Positions 1 through 6,230 of a DNA stretch of 19,369 nucleotides are shown piece by piece. The notes beneath the pieces are model-generated. The model saw nothing but the letters and a program-made list of their open reading frames with translations, had not been told where the DNA came from and ran no database searches. How positions within the stretch are numbered: the stretch's first letter is position 1; every line of letters begins with the position of its first letter. This DNA is from Candidatus Aenigmatarchaeota archaeon. GTDB taxonomy: Archaea; Aenigmatarchaeota; Aenigmatarchaeia; Aenigmatarchaeales; SZUA-1535. The position numbers and the translations under genes were made by a program. The DNA lies in the NCBI GenBank assembly GCA_015521535.1, contig WAOA01000009.1:1-19369 (forward strand). Reading direction: 5' to 3'.

Positions 1-47
1 CTTCCCTCAACTTCTATAATGCGTTGGACAAAATTTTCTATTGTCAT
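1..47 (-). CDS. Partial CDS, N-terminus only (function unknown)
   Basis: The first 15 complete codons of a minus-strand gene run off the left edge; the peptide begins MTIENFVQRIIEVEG. The ATG at 47-45 has no Shine-Dalgarno site, but a TATA-like element centred near 74 lies about 26 bp upstream, which suits a leaderless archaeal transcript. A perfect 20-bp palindrome lies between TATA box and start and overlaps the first base of the ATG, so the gene may be repressed or autoregulated. Too little protein is visible to name a family. An HTH regulator is only a guess from the operator-like palindrome. Confidence 0.6.
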   Translation of the reverse strand, partial: MTIENFVQRIIEVEG

Positions 48-66
48 AACTACTATTTAGTAGTTA
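47..66. promoter_or_regulatory. 20-bp palindrome, candidate operator
   Basis: TAACTACTA-TT-TAGTAGTTA is a perfect 9-bp inverted repeat with a 2-bp centre. It covers the predicted transcription start and start codon of the left-edge gene and lies between that start and its TATA box. This is where many archaeal repressors bind to block polymerase. It is about 65 bp upstream of the divergent M20 peptidase gene, so it could also affect that gene. The operator role is inferred. Confidence 0.5.
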
Positions 67-70
67 CTAA

Positions 71-78
71 TATAAAAA
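71..78 (-). promoter_or_regulatory. TATA-like box for left-edge gene
   Basis: TATAAAAA on the plus strand (TTTTTATA in the sense of the minus-strand gene) is centred about 26-27 bp before the ATG at 47, the usual archaeal spacing from TATA centre to a leaderless start. Confidence 0.45.
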
Positions 79-102
79 GGTTTCCTTAAATATTATACCT
101 TT

Positions 103-110
103 TTTATAAA
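103..110 (+). promoter_or_regulatory. TATA-like box for M20 peptidase gene
   Basis: TTTATAAA is centred about 26 bp before the ATG at 133. No GGTG or GGAGG site lies between them, so a leaderless mRNA is likely. Confidence 0.5.
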
Positions 111-132
111 TCTTAAAACACCCTCCTTTATT

Positions 133-1281
133 ATGGAAAAACTCCTTAAAGCGCTGATAAAATGCAAAACCGTTTCACTGGAAGCAAATAAAAAAGAATT
201 TTCAGAAGCATGCAACATAATCGTGAAAAATTTAAAGGACATGGATTTCTCTGTTAAAGTCTATGACTACAACGGTTTCAAAAACATTTTCGGAGAAAAG
301 GATTTTAACGCAGAAAGAACAGTAGCGTTTATAACGCATTACGATGTAGTGCCCGCTGGCGATGGATGGAATACAGACCCTTTCGAGCCAGTGAAGAAGG
401 GAGACAAAATATTCGGCAGAGGCGCAAGCGATGATAAAGGTGGCATAGTTGTTTTTTTCAGCGCAATGCAAGAGATTGAAAAAAGTTCTTTCAACATAAA
501 ATTTTTTTGCTTAAGCGACGAGGAAATAGGAGGAGAAAACGGTATAAAAAAACTTCTTCAGGAGCATAAAGAACTTTTTGAAGATGTTGATGTTTTCTAT
601 ATTCTTGACTGCACAACGGAAGGTGTTGAAATAGGTGCAAGCGGAAGTGTTAGCGGAAAAATAGTTATCCGTAGCAAAGGCGGGCATGCTGCCTATCCGT
701 TTAAATACGTTAATGCGGTTGAGCATGGGATTGTTTTGGCAGAAAAATTAATGGAATTTGGGAAGAAGGAAAAGGAGCATGTCTCAAAGCGCGCTATAGC
801 GCTGAAAAATCCCGTAAGTAAATACGTATGGAACAGATTCTCGGTTACGGTATTCCAAGGAGGAACGAAGAGTAATGTAATTCCCGGATATACGGAAATA
901 AAATTTAATTGGAGATTGATTCCGGAAGAAAATATTGATGAGAGAAAAAAAGAATTGTTGAAAGAGTTCGAAGAATGGAAAAAAGAAATGAGCATAGATG
1001 CGAAACTTGAATTCTTTTCAGAATTTCCTGGTTACCTAGTGGACGAGAGCAATGAGTACATTAAAAAATTGAAGGAAAGTGTTAATAGCGTTATTGGCTC
1101 TTATGAATGCGTAGTTGAACTCGCTTCAACCGATGGCAATATAATATTTCATGAACTCAAAAAACCAGTTATAGGCTTTGGTCCTTTAGAACAAGATGCT
1201 AACATTCACGGTCCAAACGAATTCGTAAGATTATCTACTCTGGAAAAGGTGAAAGAAGTTCTGAAAAATTTTTTGGAATGA
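133..1281 (+). CDS. M20 family zinc metallopeptidase (ArgE/DapE-like)
   Basis: This 382-residue protein belongs to the M20 family of di-zinc amidohydrolases, which cleave acylated amino acids or small peptides in the cytoplasm. The family motifs are visible: ITHYDVVPAGDGW (metal ligand H69, with D71), GRGASDDKGG (bridging D100), SDEEIGG (catalytic E130 and ligand E131) and, near the C-terminus, the His of NIHGPNEF. Length is normal for the family, with the small dimerisation domain in the middle. The start is supported by a TATA-like box 26 bp upstream. The substrate cannot be read from sequence: N-acetylornithine, succinyl-diaminopimelate and dipeptides are all possible, and no lysine or arginine pathway genes lie nearby. 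The gene ends 5 bp from the 3' end of the convergent tRNA-Glu. Confidence 0.88.
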   Translation: MEKLLKALIKCKTVSLEANKKEFSEACNIIVKNLKDMDFSVKVYDYNGFKNIFGEKDFNAERTVAFITHYDVVPAGDGWNTDPFEPVKKGDKIFGRGASDDKGGIVVFFSAMQEIEKSSFNIKFFCLSDEEIGGENGIKKLLQEHKELFEDVDVFYILDCTTEGVEIGASGSVSGKIVIRSKGGHAAYPFKYVNAVEHGIVLAEKLMEFGKKEKEHVSKRAIALKNPVSKYVWNRFSVTVFQGGTKSNVIPGYTEIKFNWRLIPEENIDERKKELLKEFEEWKKEMSIDAKLEFFSEFPGYLVDESNEYIKKLKESVNSVIGSYECVVELASTDGNIIFHELKKPVIGFGPLEQDANIHGPNEFVRLSTLEKVKEVLKNFLE

Positions 1282-1286
1282 ATTTT

Positions 1287-1410
1287 TGGTGCCCCCGCTG
1301 GGAATGTCAAAGAGGGGGAAGGGAAAGGGGGATACTTCCCCCTTCCTCTTTTGAACCCAGGTCCGCGGCTCGAGAGGCCGCTATCCTTGACCGGACTAGA
1401 CGACGGGGGC
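1287..1410 (-). tRNA. tRNA-Glu(CTC) with T-loop intron
   Basis: Sense strand: acceptor GCCCCCG pairs with CGGGGGC, discriminator A, encoded CCA (1287-1289). The anticodon arm is GCGGC-CTCTCGA-GCCGC with anticodon CTC at 1374-1372. The T-arm CTGGG-TTCAAA...T-CCCAG is complete only if 46 nt at 1304-1349 are removed, which gives the standard loop TTCAAAT. No anticodon intron is present. A conventional tRNA search could miss or mis-delimit this gene. It lies 37 bp downstream of egsA on the same strand. Confidence 0.88.
1304..1349 (-). other. 46-nt intron in T-loop (59/60) of tRNA-Glu
   Basis: The insert lies between A59 and T60. It folds into a long hairpin. The inner stem is GGAAGGGGG with CCCCCTTCC around a 6-nt loop. 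The outer helix pairs exon CAAA plus intron GAGG with CCTCTTTG near the intron's 3' end. That puts both junctions in or near bulges, a relaxed form of the bulge-helix-bulge fold cut by the archaeal splicing endonuclease. It shows no similarity to the Lys/Arg T-loop intron. Exact cleavage sites are inferred from restoring the T-loop. Confidence 0.75.
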
Positions 1411-1447
1411 ATTTACCTTTTAATTTAAAATTCTCAAAATATAAATT

Positions 1448-2518
1448 TTAAATGGTTTCTTTTATTTCCAGAAGAATTTCACGAAAGTTTAACTTTCTCG
1501 GATTTATTATATTCCACAAAGTAAATCTTTCAGGCCTTATTTTATGTACATTTTTCAAAATTTCGGAAGATTTACTAATAAAGTCGACATATAAAATTTT
1601 TTTAACGGTACTCAAAACACTGCACTTTTTGTATAGTTTTACGGTTTCATCAAAAAGCGATTCTGGATCAAAGATAAGGTTCTCGCTAACTTTCTCGCTA
1701 TAAACTTTTGCGGAAATAAGTGTACCTACTCCTACGAGTTCACCGTGAAAATAATTTTTAAACTCTTGCGCCAAGCATTTTTCAATTTCATGCTCACTTC
1801 CGGAGCAATACCTTGAAGAATTTTTCATCGCCAATCCCTGTGCTAAAAGCGCTACTTCAAGATCTTTCAATTTTTTCATTTTGATTACAGAAAAAATTCC
1901 GAATAAAGCAAGCTTGAGTTCTCGTATAGAGATTTTTTCATTTGTATGATTATGCGATAAATATACATCTTCCACCGCCGTAATACTTCCTAACACATCT
2001 AGTATACCCGCTTTTGCATGTCTCTTAGCACTTTTCCATAGAAAATAAGGAATCACGACTTTAGAAGGATACTTACATAAAAAACTTTTTTTCTTTGAAT
2101 TTTCGTAAAGCGAAGCAGTTCTGGAAATCAGTCCGTTGTGCGAAGGAGCAGTTGGAATTAATATTAATTTTTTCTCTGTGTCGTAAGCGACTTTCTTAGC
2201 AACATCTAAAGATCTACCGCCTCCAAAGCCCACAACACCCTTTCCTCTAACTTTCAAGAGAAATTTTTTGCATTCACTAACGTTCTTAATATCTTCCCTG
2301 ATAATTTGAAAGATTTTTGAAATACCATGAGATTTAAGATACTCTCCTGCAAAGCCCGTGTCTGAAACGAAAACATATTTTCTTTCCATATCTTTTAATT
2401 CATTAAGAAATCTTCTCTCAGACTTCCTTCGTCTAACTTTTATTTTTTCTCTTTTAAGTTCTTTCTTCAAAAGTTCTTTTGAATTTTTTATTAATGGTGA
2501 GATTGTCTTCTCCAACAT
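1448..2518 (-). CDS. egsA: Glycerol-1-phosphate dehydrogenase (NAD(P)+)
   Basis: This 356-residue member of the iron/zinc-dependent dehydrogenase superfamily matches archaeal G1P dehydrogenase, which reduces dihydroxyacetone phosphate to sn-glycerol-1-phosphate, the backbone of archaeal lipids. Visible motifs are the nucleotide-binding GFGGGRSLDVAK (98-108), PTAPSHNGLIS (122-132), and likely metal ligands D174 (GILDVLG), H243 (GSEH) and H258 (HGELVGVG). Most family members have SHDG where this protein has SHNG (N128). The first 45 residues are very rich in Lys and Arg. The ATG is only 16 nt from the 3' end of tRNA-Lys on the same strand. I see no TATA box or Shine-Dalgarno site in that gap, so it is probably co-transcribed with the tRNA. 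A related AraM-type or other polyol dehydrogenase role is less likely in an archaeon. Confidence 0.82.
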   Translation of the reverse strand: MLEKTISPLIKNSKELLKKELKREKIKVRRRKSERRFLNELKDMERKYVFVSDTGFAGEYLKSHGISKIFQIIREDIKNVSECKKFLLKVRGKGVVGFGGGRSLDVAKKVAYDTEKKLILIPTAPSHNGLISRTASLYENSKKKSFLCKYPSKVVIPYFLWKSAKRHAKAGILDVLGSITAVEDVYLSHNHTNEKISIRELKLALFGIFSVIKMKKLKDLEVALLAQGLAMKNSSRYCSGSEHEIEKCLAQEFKNYFHGELVGVGTLISAKVYSEKVSENLIFDPESLFDETVKLYKKCSVLSTVKKILYVDFISKSSEILKNVHKIRPERFTLWNIINPRKLNFREILLEIKETI

Positions 2519-2538
2519 TTTTCCGCACTTTTAATGGT

Positions 2539-2686
2539 GGGCCCGACGGGAGTTTCTACTTTTTGGCACGGAAGGAGTTATCACAATGGGTAGGTGGCTA
2601 TATTACCACAGGAGATTATATTTCCCACCTACCCATTGTGTAGGGGCGTGTGCGGCGCCCCTATTTTGAACCCGCGACCTGCCGGT
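2539..2686 (-). repeat. 148-bp direct repeat, copy 1 (tRNA-Lys 3' half plus intron)
   Basis: Identical to 19156-19303. The repeat runs from nucleotide 72 back to nucleotide 38 of the tRNA, with the T-loop intron inside. The discriminator and all bases before 38 differ or belong to the anticodon intron. Confidence 0.92.
2552..2664 (-). other. 113-nt structured intron in T-loop (59/60) of tRNA-Lys
   Basis: In sense orientation it contains an 8-bp hairpin (TAGGGGCG with CGCCCCTA, arms at 2656-2663 and 2641-2648) followed with no gap by a perfect 16-bp hairpin (CACAATGGGTAGGTGG and its complement, arms 2625-2640 and 2582-2597) with a 27-nt AU-rich loop, then a 30-nt single-stranded tail. The same 113 nt occur in tRNA-Arg at 19169-19281. 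The 3' junction resembles a 3-nt bulge and the helix TTC:GAA can form, but the bulge-helix-bulge motif is imperfect. Confidence 0.82.
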
Positions 2687-2718
2687 ATCTCTTCATCATA
2701 CTCTGATGGCTCTTTGAT
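2687..2718 (-). other. 32-nt canonical anticodon-loop intron of tRNA-Lys
   Basis: Splicing at 37/38 restores the loop CTCTTAA. Exon CTCT pairs with intron AGAG to form the 4-bp central helix of a standard bulge-helix-bulge, with 2 nt of each bulge before the cut (TA| and AT|). A small CATCA/TGATG hairpin lies inside. Confidence 0.88.
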
Positions 2719-2782
2719 TAAGAGCCGGCTGCTCTGCCAGACTGAGCTACGGGCCCTCTTACTTATACTCGTTTAAAACACT

Positions 2783-4030
2783 TTAAAAATTTATTCTCTT
2801 ACAATACTTTATCTCTTGAAAATCTTTTCTAAACTCTATGACATCTTTCTTTACGTTTTCTAAGTTTTCTTCATCAAGAAGTGTGCGCTTGAAAAATATA
2901 GCAATTTCGCTCATCTCTTTTTCTTTCATTCCCCATCTTGTAAGTTCTTGTAAGCCTATGCGAATACCGCTTGGGTTATGAGTAGCATCTTTGTCCTTAT
3001 CCCAAGGTAACGCTATTTTATTTACGATTATATTAGATTTTTCAAGTTTTTCCGCCACAACTTTCCCACCCTTTAATTCGCTAACATCCACAACTACTTG
3101 ATGTGAGCGCGTAAAGTTATATTCTTCGCATATTACATTAAACCCAAGTTCATAAAGATTCTGAGCAAATACCTGAGCATTTTTTATCACCTGCTTCGCA
3201 TATTCTTCGCCAAATTCGTTCATTTCTAATGCTGTTATTGCAAGTGCTGGTAAGCGATAAATATGGTGATTGCTTATAATACCTGGAAAAATTGCTTTCT
3301 CTATTTTATCCCATTTTTCTTCTTCAAGGTTTGCCTTTGCGATTATAATTCCGCCTTGTGGACCTGGAAAGGTTTTATGTGTCGAAGCGGTGATTATGTC
3401 AGCGCCTTCTTTAAGCGGTGCCTGAAATTCACCGCCATATATTAGTCCAAAAACATGTGCAGCGTCGTAAACGATCGGTATCTCTCCTGCAACCTCGCGC
3501 AATTCTTTTATAGGTTCTGGAAAAAGAAACATAGAACGCCCTAGCATAATAAGTTTTGGATTATATTTTTCTATTAGACGCGAAGTCATATCTACATCAA
3601 GAATAAATTTTTCAGAATCGAAATATGCAGAAATACTTTGTAAACCTTTGACGCCGGCTATTCCATATCTTGTGGAAGAAACATGAGCACCCGCCGTTAG
3701 GCCGGGCGCTATAAAAACATCGCCATGCTTTAAGAAAGCATGATAAGCGCAAAGATTTGCTATAGAGCCTGATATAGGCCTGCAGTCAACAAATCGCGTG
3801 TTAAATCTTTTTCCGAAAATTTCGTTTATCAGATTTTCTATTTCCATTGCATATTTAGTTCCTTGATAGTGTGGCTCCTTGTCATGTTCATTATATCTTC
3901 CTTCAAAATCAGATATCAAAAACTTCTCCGCCAATGGAGAAAGTACATTTTCGCTTGCAATCATATTAAGGCACTGCTTTCTTCTCCAGGTATTCTGCTT
4001 TTCGAGTATTTCAAAGATTCTTTCAAACAT
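2783..4030 (-). CDS. glyA: Serine hydroxymethyltransferase
   Basis: PLP enzyme that converts serine and a tetrahydropterin one-carbon carrier to glycine and the methylene form. Starting at the ATG at 4030 gives 415 residues, the normal length; a longer reading from 4081 adds 17 hydrophobic residues not expected in this cytosolic family. A GGTG Shine-Dalgarno site lies 5 nt before 4030, which decides the start. Key motifs: MIASENVLSP (23-32), CRPISGSIANL (83-93), D189 and H192 in VYDAAHVFG, and the PLP lysine K219 in ASTHKTFPGPQGG. The gene diverges from the ThyX-like gene across about 60 bp, which fits a shared role in folate or pterin one-carbon supply for thymidylate. Confidence 0.95.
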   Translation of the reverse strand: MFERIFEILEKQNTWRRKQCLNMIASENVLSPLAEKFLISDFEGRYNEHDKEPHYQGTKYAMEIENLINEIFGKRFNTRFVDCRPISGSIANLCAYHAFLKHGDVFIAPGLTAGAHVSSTRYGIAGVKGLQSISAYFDSEKFILDVDMTSRLIEKYNPKLIMLGRSMFLFPEPIKELREVAGEIPIVYDAAHVFGLIYGGEFQAPLKEGADIITASTHKTFPGPQGGIIIAKANLEEEKWDKIEKAIFPGIISNHHIYRLPALAITALEMNEFGEEYAKQVIKNAQVFAQNLYELGFNVICEEYNFTRSHQVVVDVSELKGGKVVAEKLEKSNIIVNKIALPWDKDKDATHNPSGIRIGLQELTRWGMKEKEMSEIAIFFKRTLLDEENLENVKKDVIEFRKDFQEIKYCKRINF

Positions 4031-4059
4031 GAAAACACCAAAATTTAAATTTGAAGATA

Positions 4060-4070
4060 AAAATATAAAG
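4060..4070. promoter_or_regulatory. TATA-like element between glyA and thyX-like gene
   Basis: AAAATATAAAG is centred about 27 bp before the ThyX-like ATG at 4093, fitting a leaderless start. Read on the other strand, the same element would place a glyA start near 4040, just before its GGTG site. One A/T element may therefore serve both directions, although the upstream TTTAAAT at 4044-4050 is also available. Confidence 0.4.
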
Positions 4071-4092
4071 ATACCAATCAAAATAAATCGTT

Positions 4093-5394
4093 ATGAAAAA
4101 CGCTCTTGAAGCGGTAAAACTCGAACTTATAGATTATGGGCCAAAATTTCATTCGTTTGGACCGGATGAAATTCTTACCGTTTCCGGAATTCTCACATCA
4201 AAAAAAGGTAGTTTTAAAGAAAACCTTGAGAATATCGATAAGAATATTGTTAAAACATTTCATGAACACGCTACAAAGCGTGGACATGCTTCTTTGCTTA
4301 CCACACCAGTATTTTACTTTTGGATTGAAGGAAGTAGGATGATAGATTTTTTTCTTTCCGCATTTCCTTTTGGCTCGTACTTGATGTTCAGTTCCAGAAG
4401 GATAGAAATAAAAATGGATAATATGATAATTCCTGATAGTATTGAAAAATCTTCGTATAAAATCGAATATGAGAAGGTATGTAAAAATCTTTTAGCGGTT
4501 TATAAAAAACTTCTGAAAAATGGTTTTGATCAAGCGAGAAATATCCTTCCATTGGGCTTTACTTCCTATGGATTTTTTTCCTTCCCCGCTCAAACACTTT
4601 TAACGTGCATAAACGAATGCGAAACAAATAAGAATATTCCAGAGGAACTAAAAAACATTTCTCAGCATTTTAAAAACATTTTGAAATCAGAAATGCCAAT
4701 GATATTTGATGCTGCTGAAAAAGCAAGCGAAACTGGTTTTACATTTCCAAATCTTTTCAGCGATTGCGAAATCGATGAAGAAGAGGAGATAAAGGTTGTG
4801 TACAGGGGAAATATAGAAAAGATTCTTGAAGTATTAAACTTAACGAATAATTGGAAAAAGGTTTCACAGATTGCGCAAACCGAGATTCTTGTAAAAGTCG
4901 TTTCTTCTATATCCATAGGTTGTTGGAATGAAGTCAAGAGACATAGAACAGTAAGGCAAGTCGTTGAGCCTGTTTACACTGCTGCTGAAAGGTATCTTAA
5001 AAACCCGAAAGATGAATATTTTCATGTTCCTCCCGCTGGCGGAGAAGAATATAAAAATGCTTTTCACGATGCTATGACATTTTATGAAAAATTGGTGGAA
5101 AGCGGTATAGAGGCGAGAGACGCTATTTACATTATCCCGCATGCTCTTAAAGTCAAAGCAAAGTTGCTTTTAGACGGTTATCATTTACTAGATCCTTTTG
5201 GTTTCATAGGAATAAGATCATGCACTACAACGCACTATGAATTTTTGAAATTCGCTGAAACTATTTGCGAATGTGTAGGCATGGCCATACCAGAGTTAAA
5301 AGAATTACTTGGGCCAAAATGTAAAACAGGAACCTGTCCCGAGAAAAAACAATGCGGAAAGATAAAAATGTTTGAGAGGAAAATGAAATTATGA
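4093..5394 (+). CDS. Tandem ThyX-like flavin-dependent thymidylate synthase homologue
   Basis: At 433 residues it is about twice a single ThyX. The C-terminal repeat (about 216-405) has the ThyX signature start RHRTVRQ (283-289), an aromatic RY (300-301), and ARDAIYIIPHALK (341-353), like the family's ARxxLP region. The N-terminal repeat (about 1-215) has GHASLLTTPVFYFWIEG (64-80) and ARNILPLGFTS (148-158), but the RHR site has degenerated to FPFGSYLMFSSRR. In repeat 2 the conserved serines of RHRxxSxxxxS are replaced (RQ...T). The C-terminus has a Cys cluster (C410, C415, C421, with C392 and C394) that might bind metal. Divergence from glyA and overlap with the next gene (ATGA) support nucleotide metabolism. 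Whether it makes dTMP is uncertain. Confidence 0.7.
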   Translation: MKNALEAVKLELIDYGPKFHSFGPDEILTVSGILTSKKGSFKENLENIDKNIVKTFHEHATKRGHASLLTTPVFYFWIEGSRMIDFFLSAFPFGSYLMFSSRRIEIKMDNMIIPDSIEKSSYKIEYEKVCKNLLAVYKKLLKNGFDQARNILPLGFTSYGFFSFPAQTLLTCINECETNKNIPEELKNISQHFKNILKSEMPMIFDAAEKASETGFTFPNLFSDCEIDEEEEIKVVYRGNIEKILEVLNLTNNWKKVSQIAQTEILVKVVSSISIGCWNEVKRHRTVRQVVEPVYTAAERYLKNPKDEYFHVPPAGGEEYKNAFHDAMTFYEKLVESGIEARDAIYIIPHALKVKAKLLLDGYHLLDPFGFIGIRSCTTTHYEFLKFAETICECVGMAIPELKELLGPKCKTGTCPEKKQCGKIKMFERKMKL

Positions 5395-6224
5395 AAGTTG
5401 TTTTTGATGAGCGCTGTTTAGAATACTCTTTTCCGCTTCATCCAGAAAACCCCGAGCGAGTGGAAAAAATAAAACTTGTTCTGGAAGAACTCGGTAATAG
5501 TTTTGTAAAACCCGGAAAAACAGGCGAGAACTCTTTACTGAAAGTTCATGAAAAAGATTTTGTAGATAAATTGAAGACAAAAGATTATTTCGATCCTGAT
5601 ACACCGAAATTAGATTTTGGCTACATTCTCCTTTCCGTAGGATGTGCAATTAAAGCAGCAAAGATAAACGGTTTTTCTCTCTCAAGACCGCCTGGACACC
5701 ACGCAGGTAAGAATTTTCTAGGAGGATTTTGCTATTTGAACAACATAGCAATTGCCTTAGAAAGCATCCGGAAGGAAAATGAAAGGGCAGTTATTCTCGA
5801 TATAGATGCGCATCATGGAAATGGAACAGAAAATATTTTCTTTGGAAATGAAAATGTGCTTTATATTTCGTTACATCAGCATCCCCTTTATCCCGGAACA
5901 GGAAAAGAAAGTAGAAAAAACTGTATAAATTTTCCTTTACCTCCGTATACAACAGGAAACATTTATTTAAAAATTCTCCTGAGAGCAGCGAAAATTATCG
6001 AGCGTTTTTCTCCAAAAATTTTAGCAATTTCTCTTGGTTTCGATACGTACGAGAAGGATAAACTTTCACAGTTTTTATTAAAAGAGAATGACTTTGAAAT
6101 GATAGGCGCGATTTTGAACAGGCTAACTGCGAACACAGAGAAATTTTTTATAGTACTAGAAGGCGGTTACGCTGAAGATATAGAAGTACCTGCATATGGA
6201 TTTTTTAAAACGTTTTTCAGATAG
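5391..6224 (+). CDS. Histone deacetylase family hydrolase (AcuC/acetylpolyamine type)
   Basis: This zinc amidohydrolase of 277 residues is shorter than the usual 300-350. All core residues are present: RPPGHHAG with the His pair H103/H104, GFCYLNN (112-118), ILDIDAHHGNGT with zinc ligands D139 and H141, GFDTY with ligand D218, and EGGY with the transition-state Tyr Y260. It should therefore be active on an acetylated lysine, polyamine or similar small amide. Its ATG overlaps the stop of the ThyX-like gene, so the two are translationally coupled. The histone gene in this window is about 9 kb away and is not shown to be its target; Alba, acetyl-CoA synthetase or polyamines are alternatives. Confidence 0.88.
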   Translation: MKVVFDERCLEYSFPLHPENPERVEKIKLVLEELGNSFVKPGKTGENSLLKVHEKDFVDKLKTKDYFDPDTPKLDFGYILLSVGCAIKAAKINGFSLSRPPGHHAGKNFLGGFCYLNNIAIALESIRKENERAVILDIDAHHGNGTENIFFGNENVLYISLHQHPLYPGTGKESRKNCINFPLPPYTTGNIYLKILLRAAKIIERFSPKILAISLGFDTYEKDKLSQFLLKENDFEMIGAILNRLTANTEKFFIVLEGGYAEDIEVPAYGFFKTFFR

Positions 6225-6230
6225 GCGGTT

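Larger units (their letters stand above)
2535..2756 (-). tRNA. tRNA-Lys(CTT) with two introns
   Basis: Sense strand: acceptor GGGCCCG/CGGGCCC, discriminator A, encoded CCA (2535-2537). The D-arm is GCTC...GAGC. The anticodon stem GCCGG/CCGGC closes the loop CTCTTAA, giving anticodon CTT at 2722-2720. The 32-nt intron at 2687-2718 is at canonical 37/38. A second insert of 113 nt at 2552-2664 interrupts the T-loop between A59 and T60; removing it gives GCGGG-TTCAAAT-CCCGT. The tRNA body is nearly the same as tRNA-Arg at 19152-19343. A TATA-like stretch (TTTTTAAAG) lies about 30 bp upstream, at the end of glyA. Confidence 0.9.

Noticed and set aside
2687..2718. ATGATGA in the tRNA-Lys anticodon intron as a box C of a C/D guide RNA
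   Set aside because: No CUGA D box and only 32 nt are available; the bases are explained by the bulge-helix-bulge and a small hairpin.
2594..2776. Plus-strand 60-residue open frame
   Set aside because: It lies opposite tRNA-Lys and its introns, and its apparent coding potential comes from the tRNA and hairpin bases. The 82-residue frame at 19012-19260 is likewise antisense to tRNA-Arg and minD.
4031..4081. Longer glyA start adding 17 hydrophobic residues as a signal peptide
   Set aside because: GGTG lies correctly before the internal ATG at 4030, and the family is cytosolic and begins at that point.
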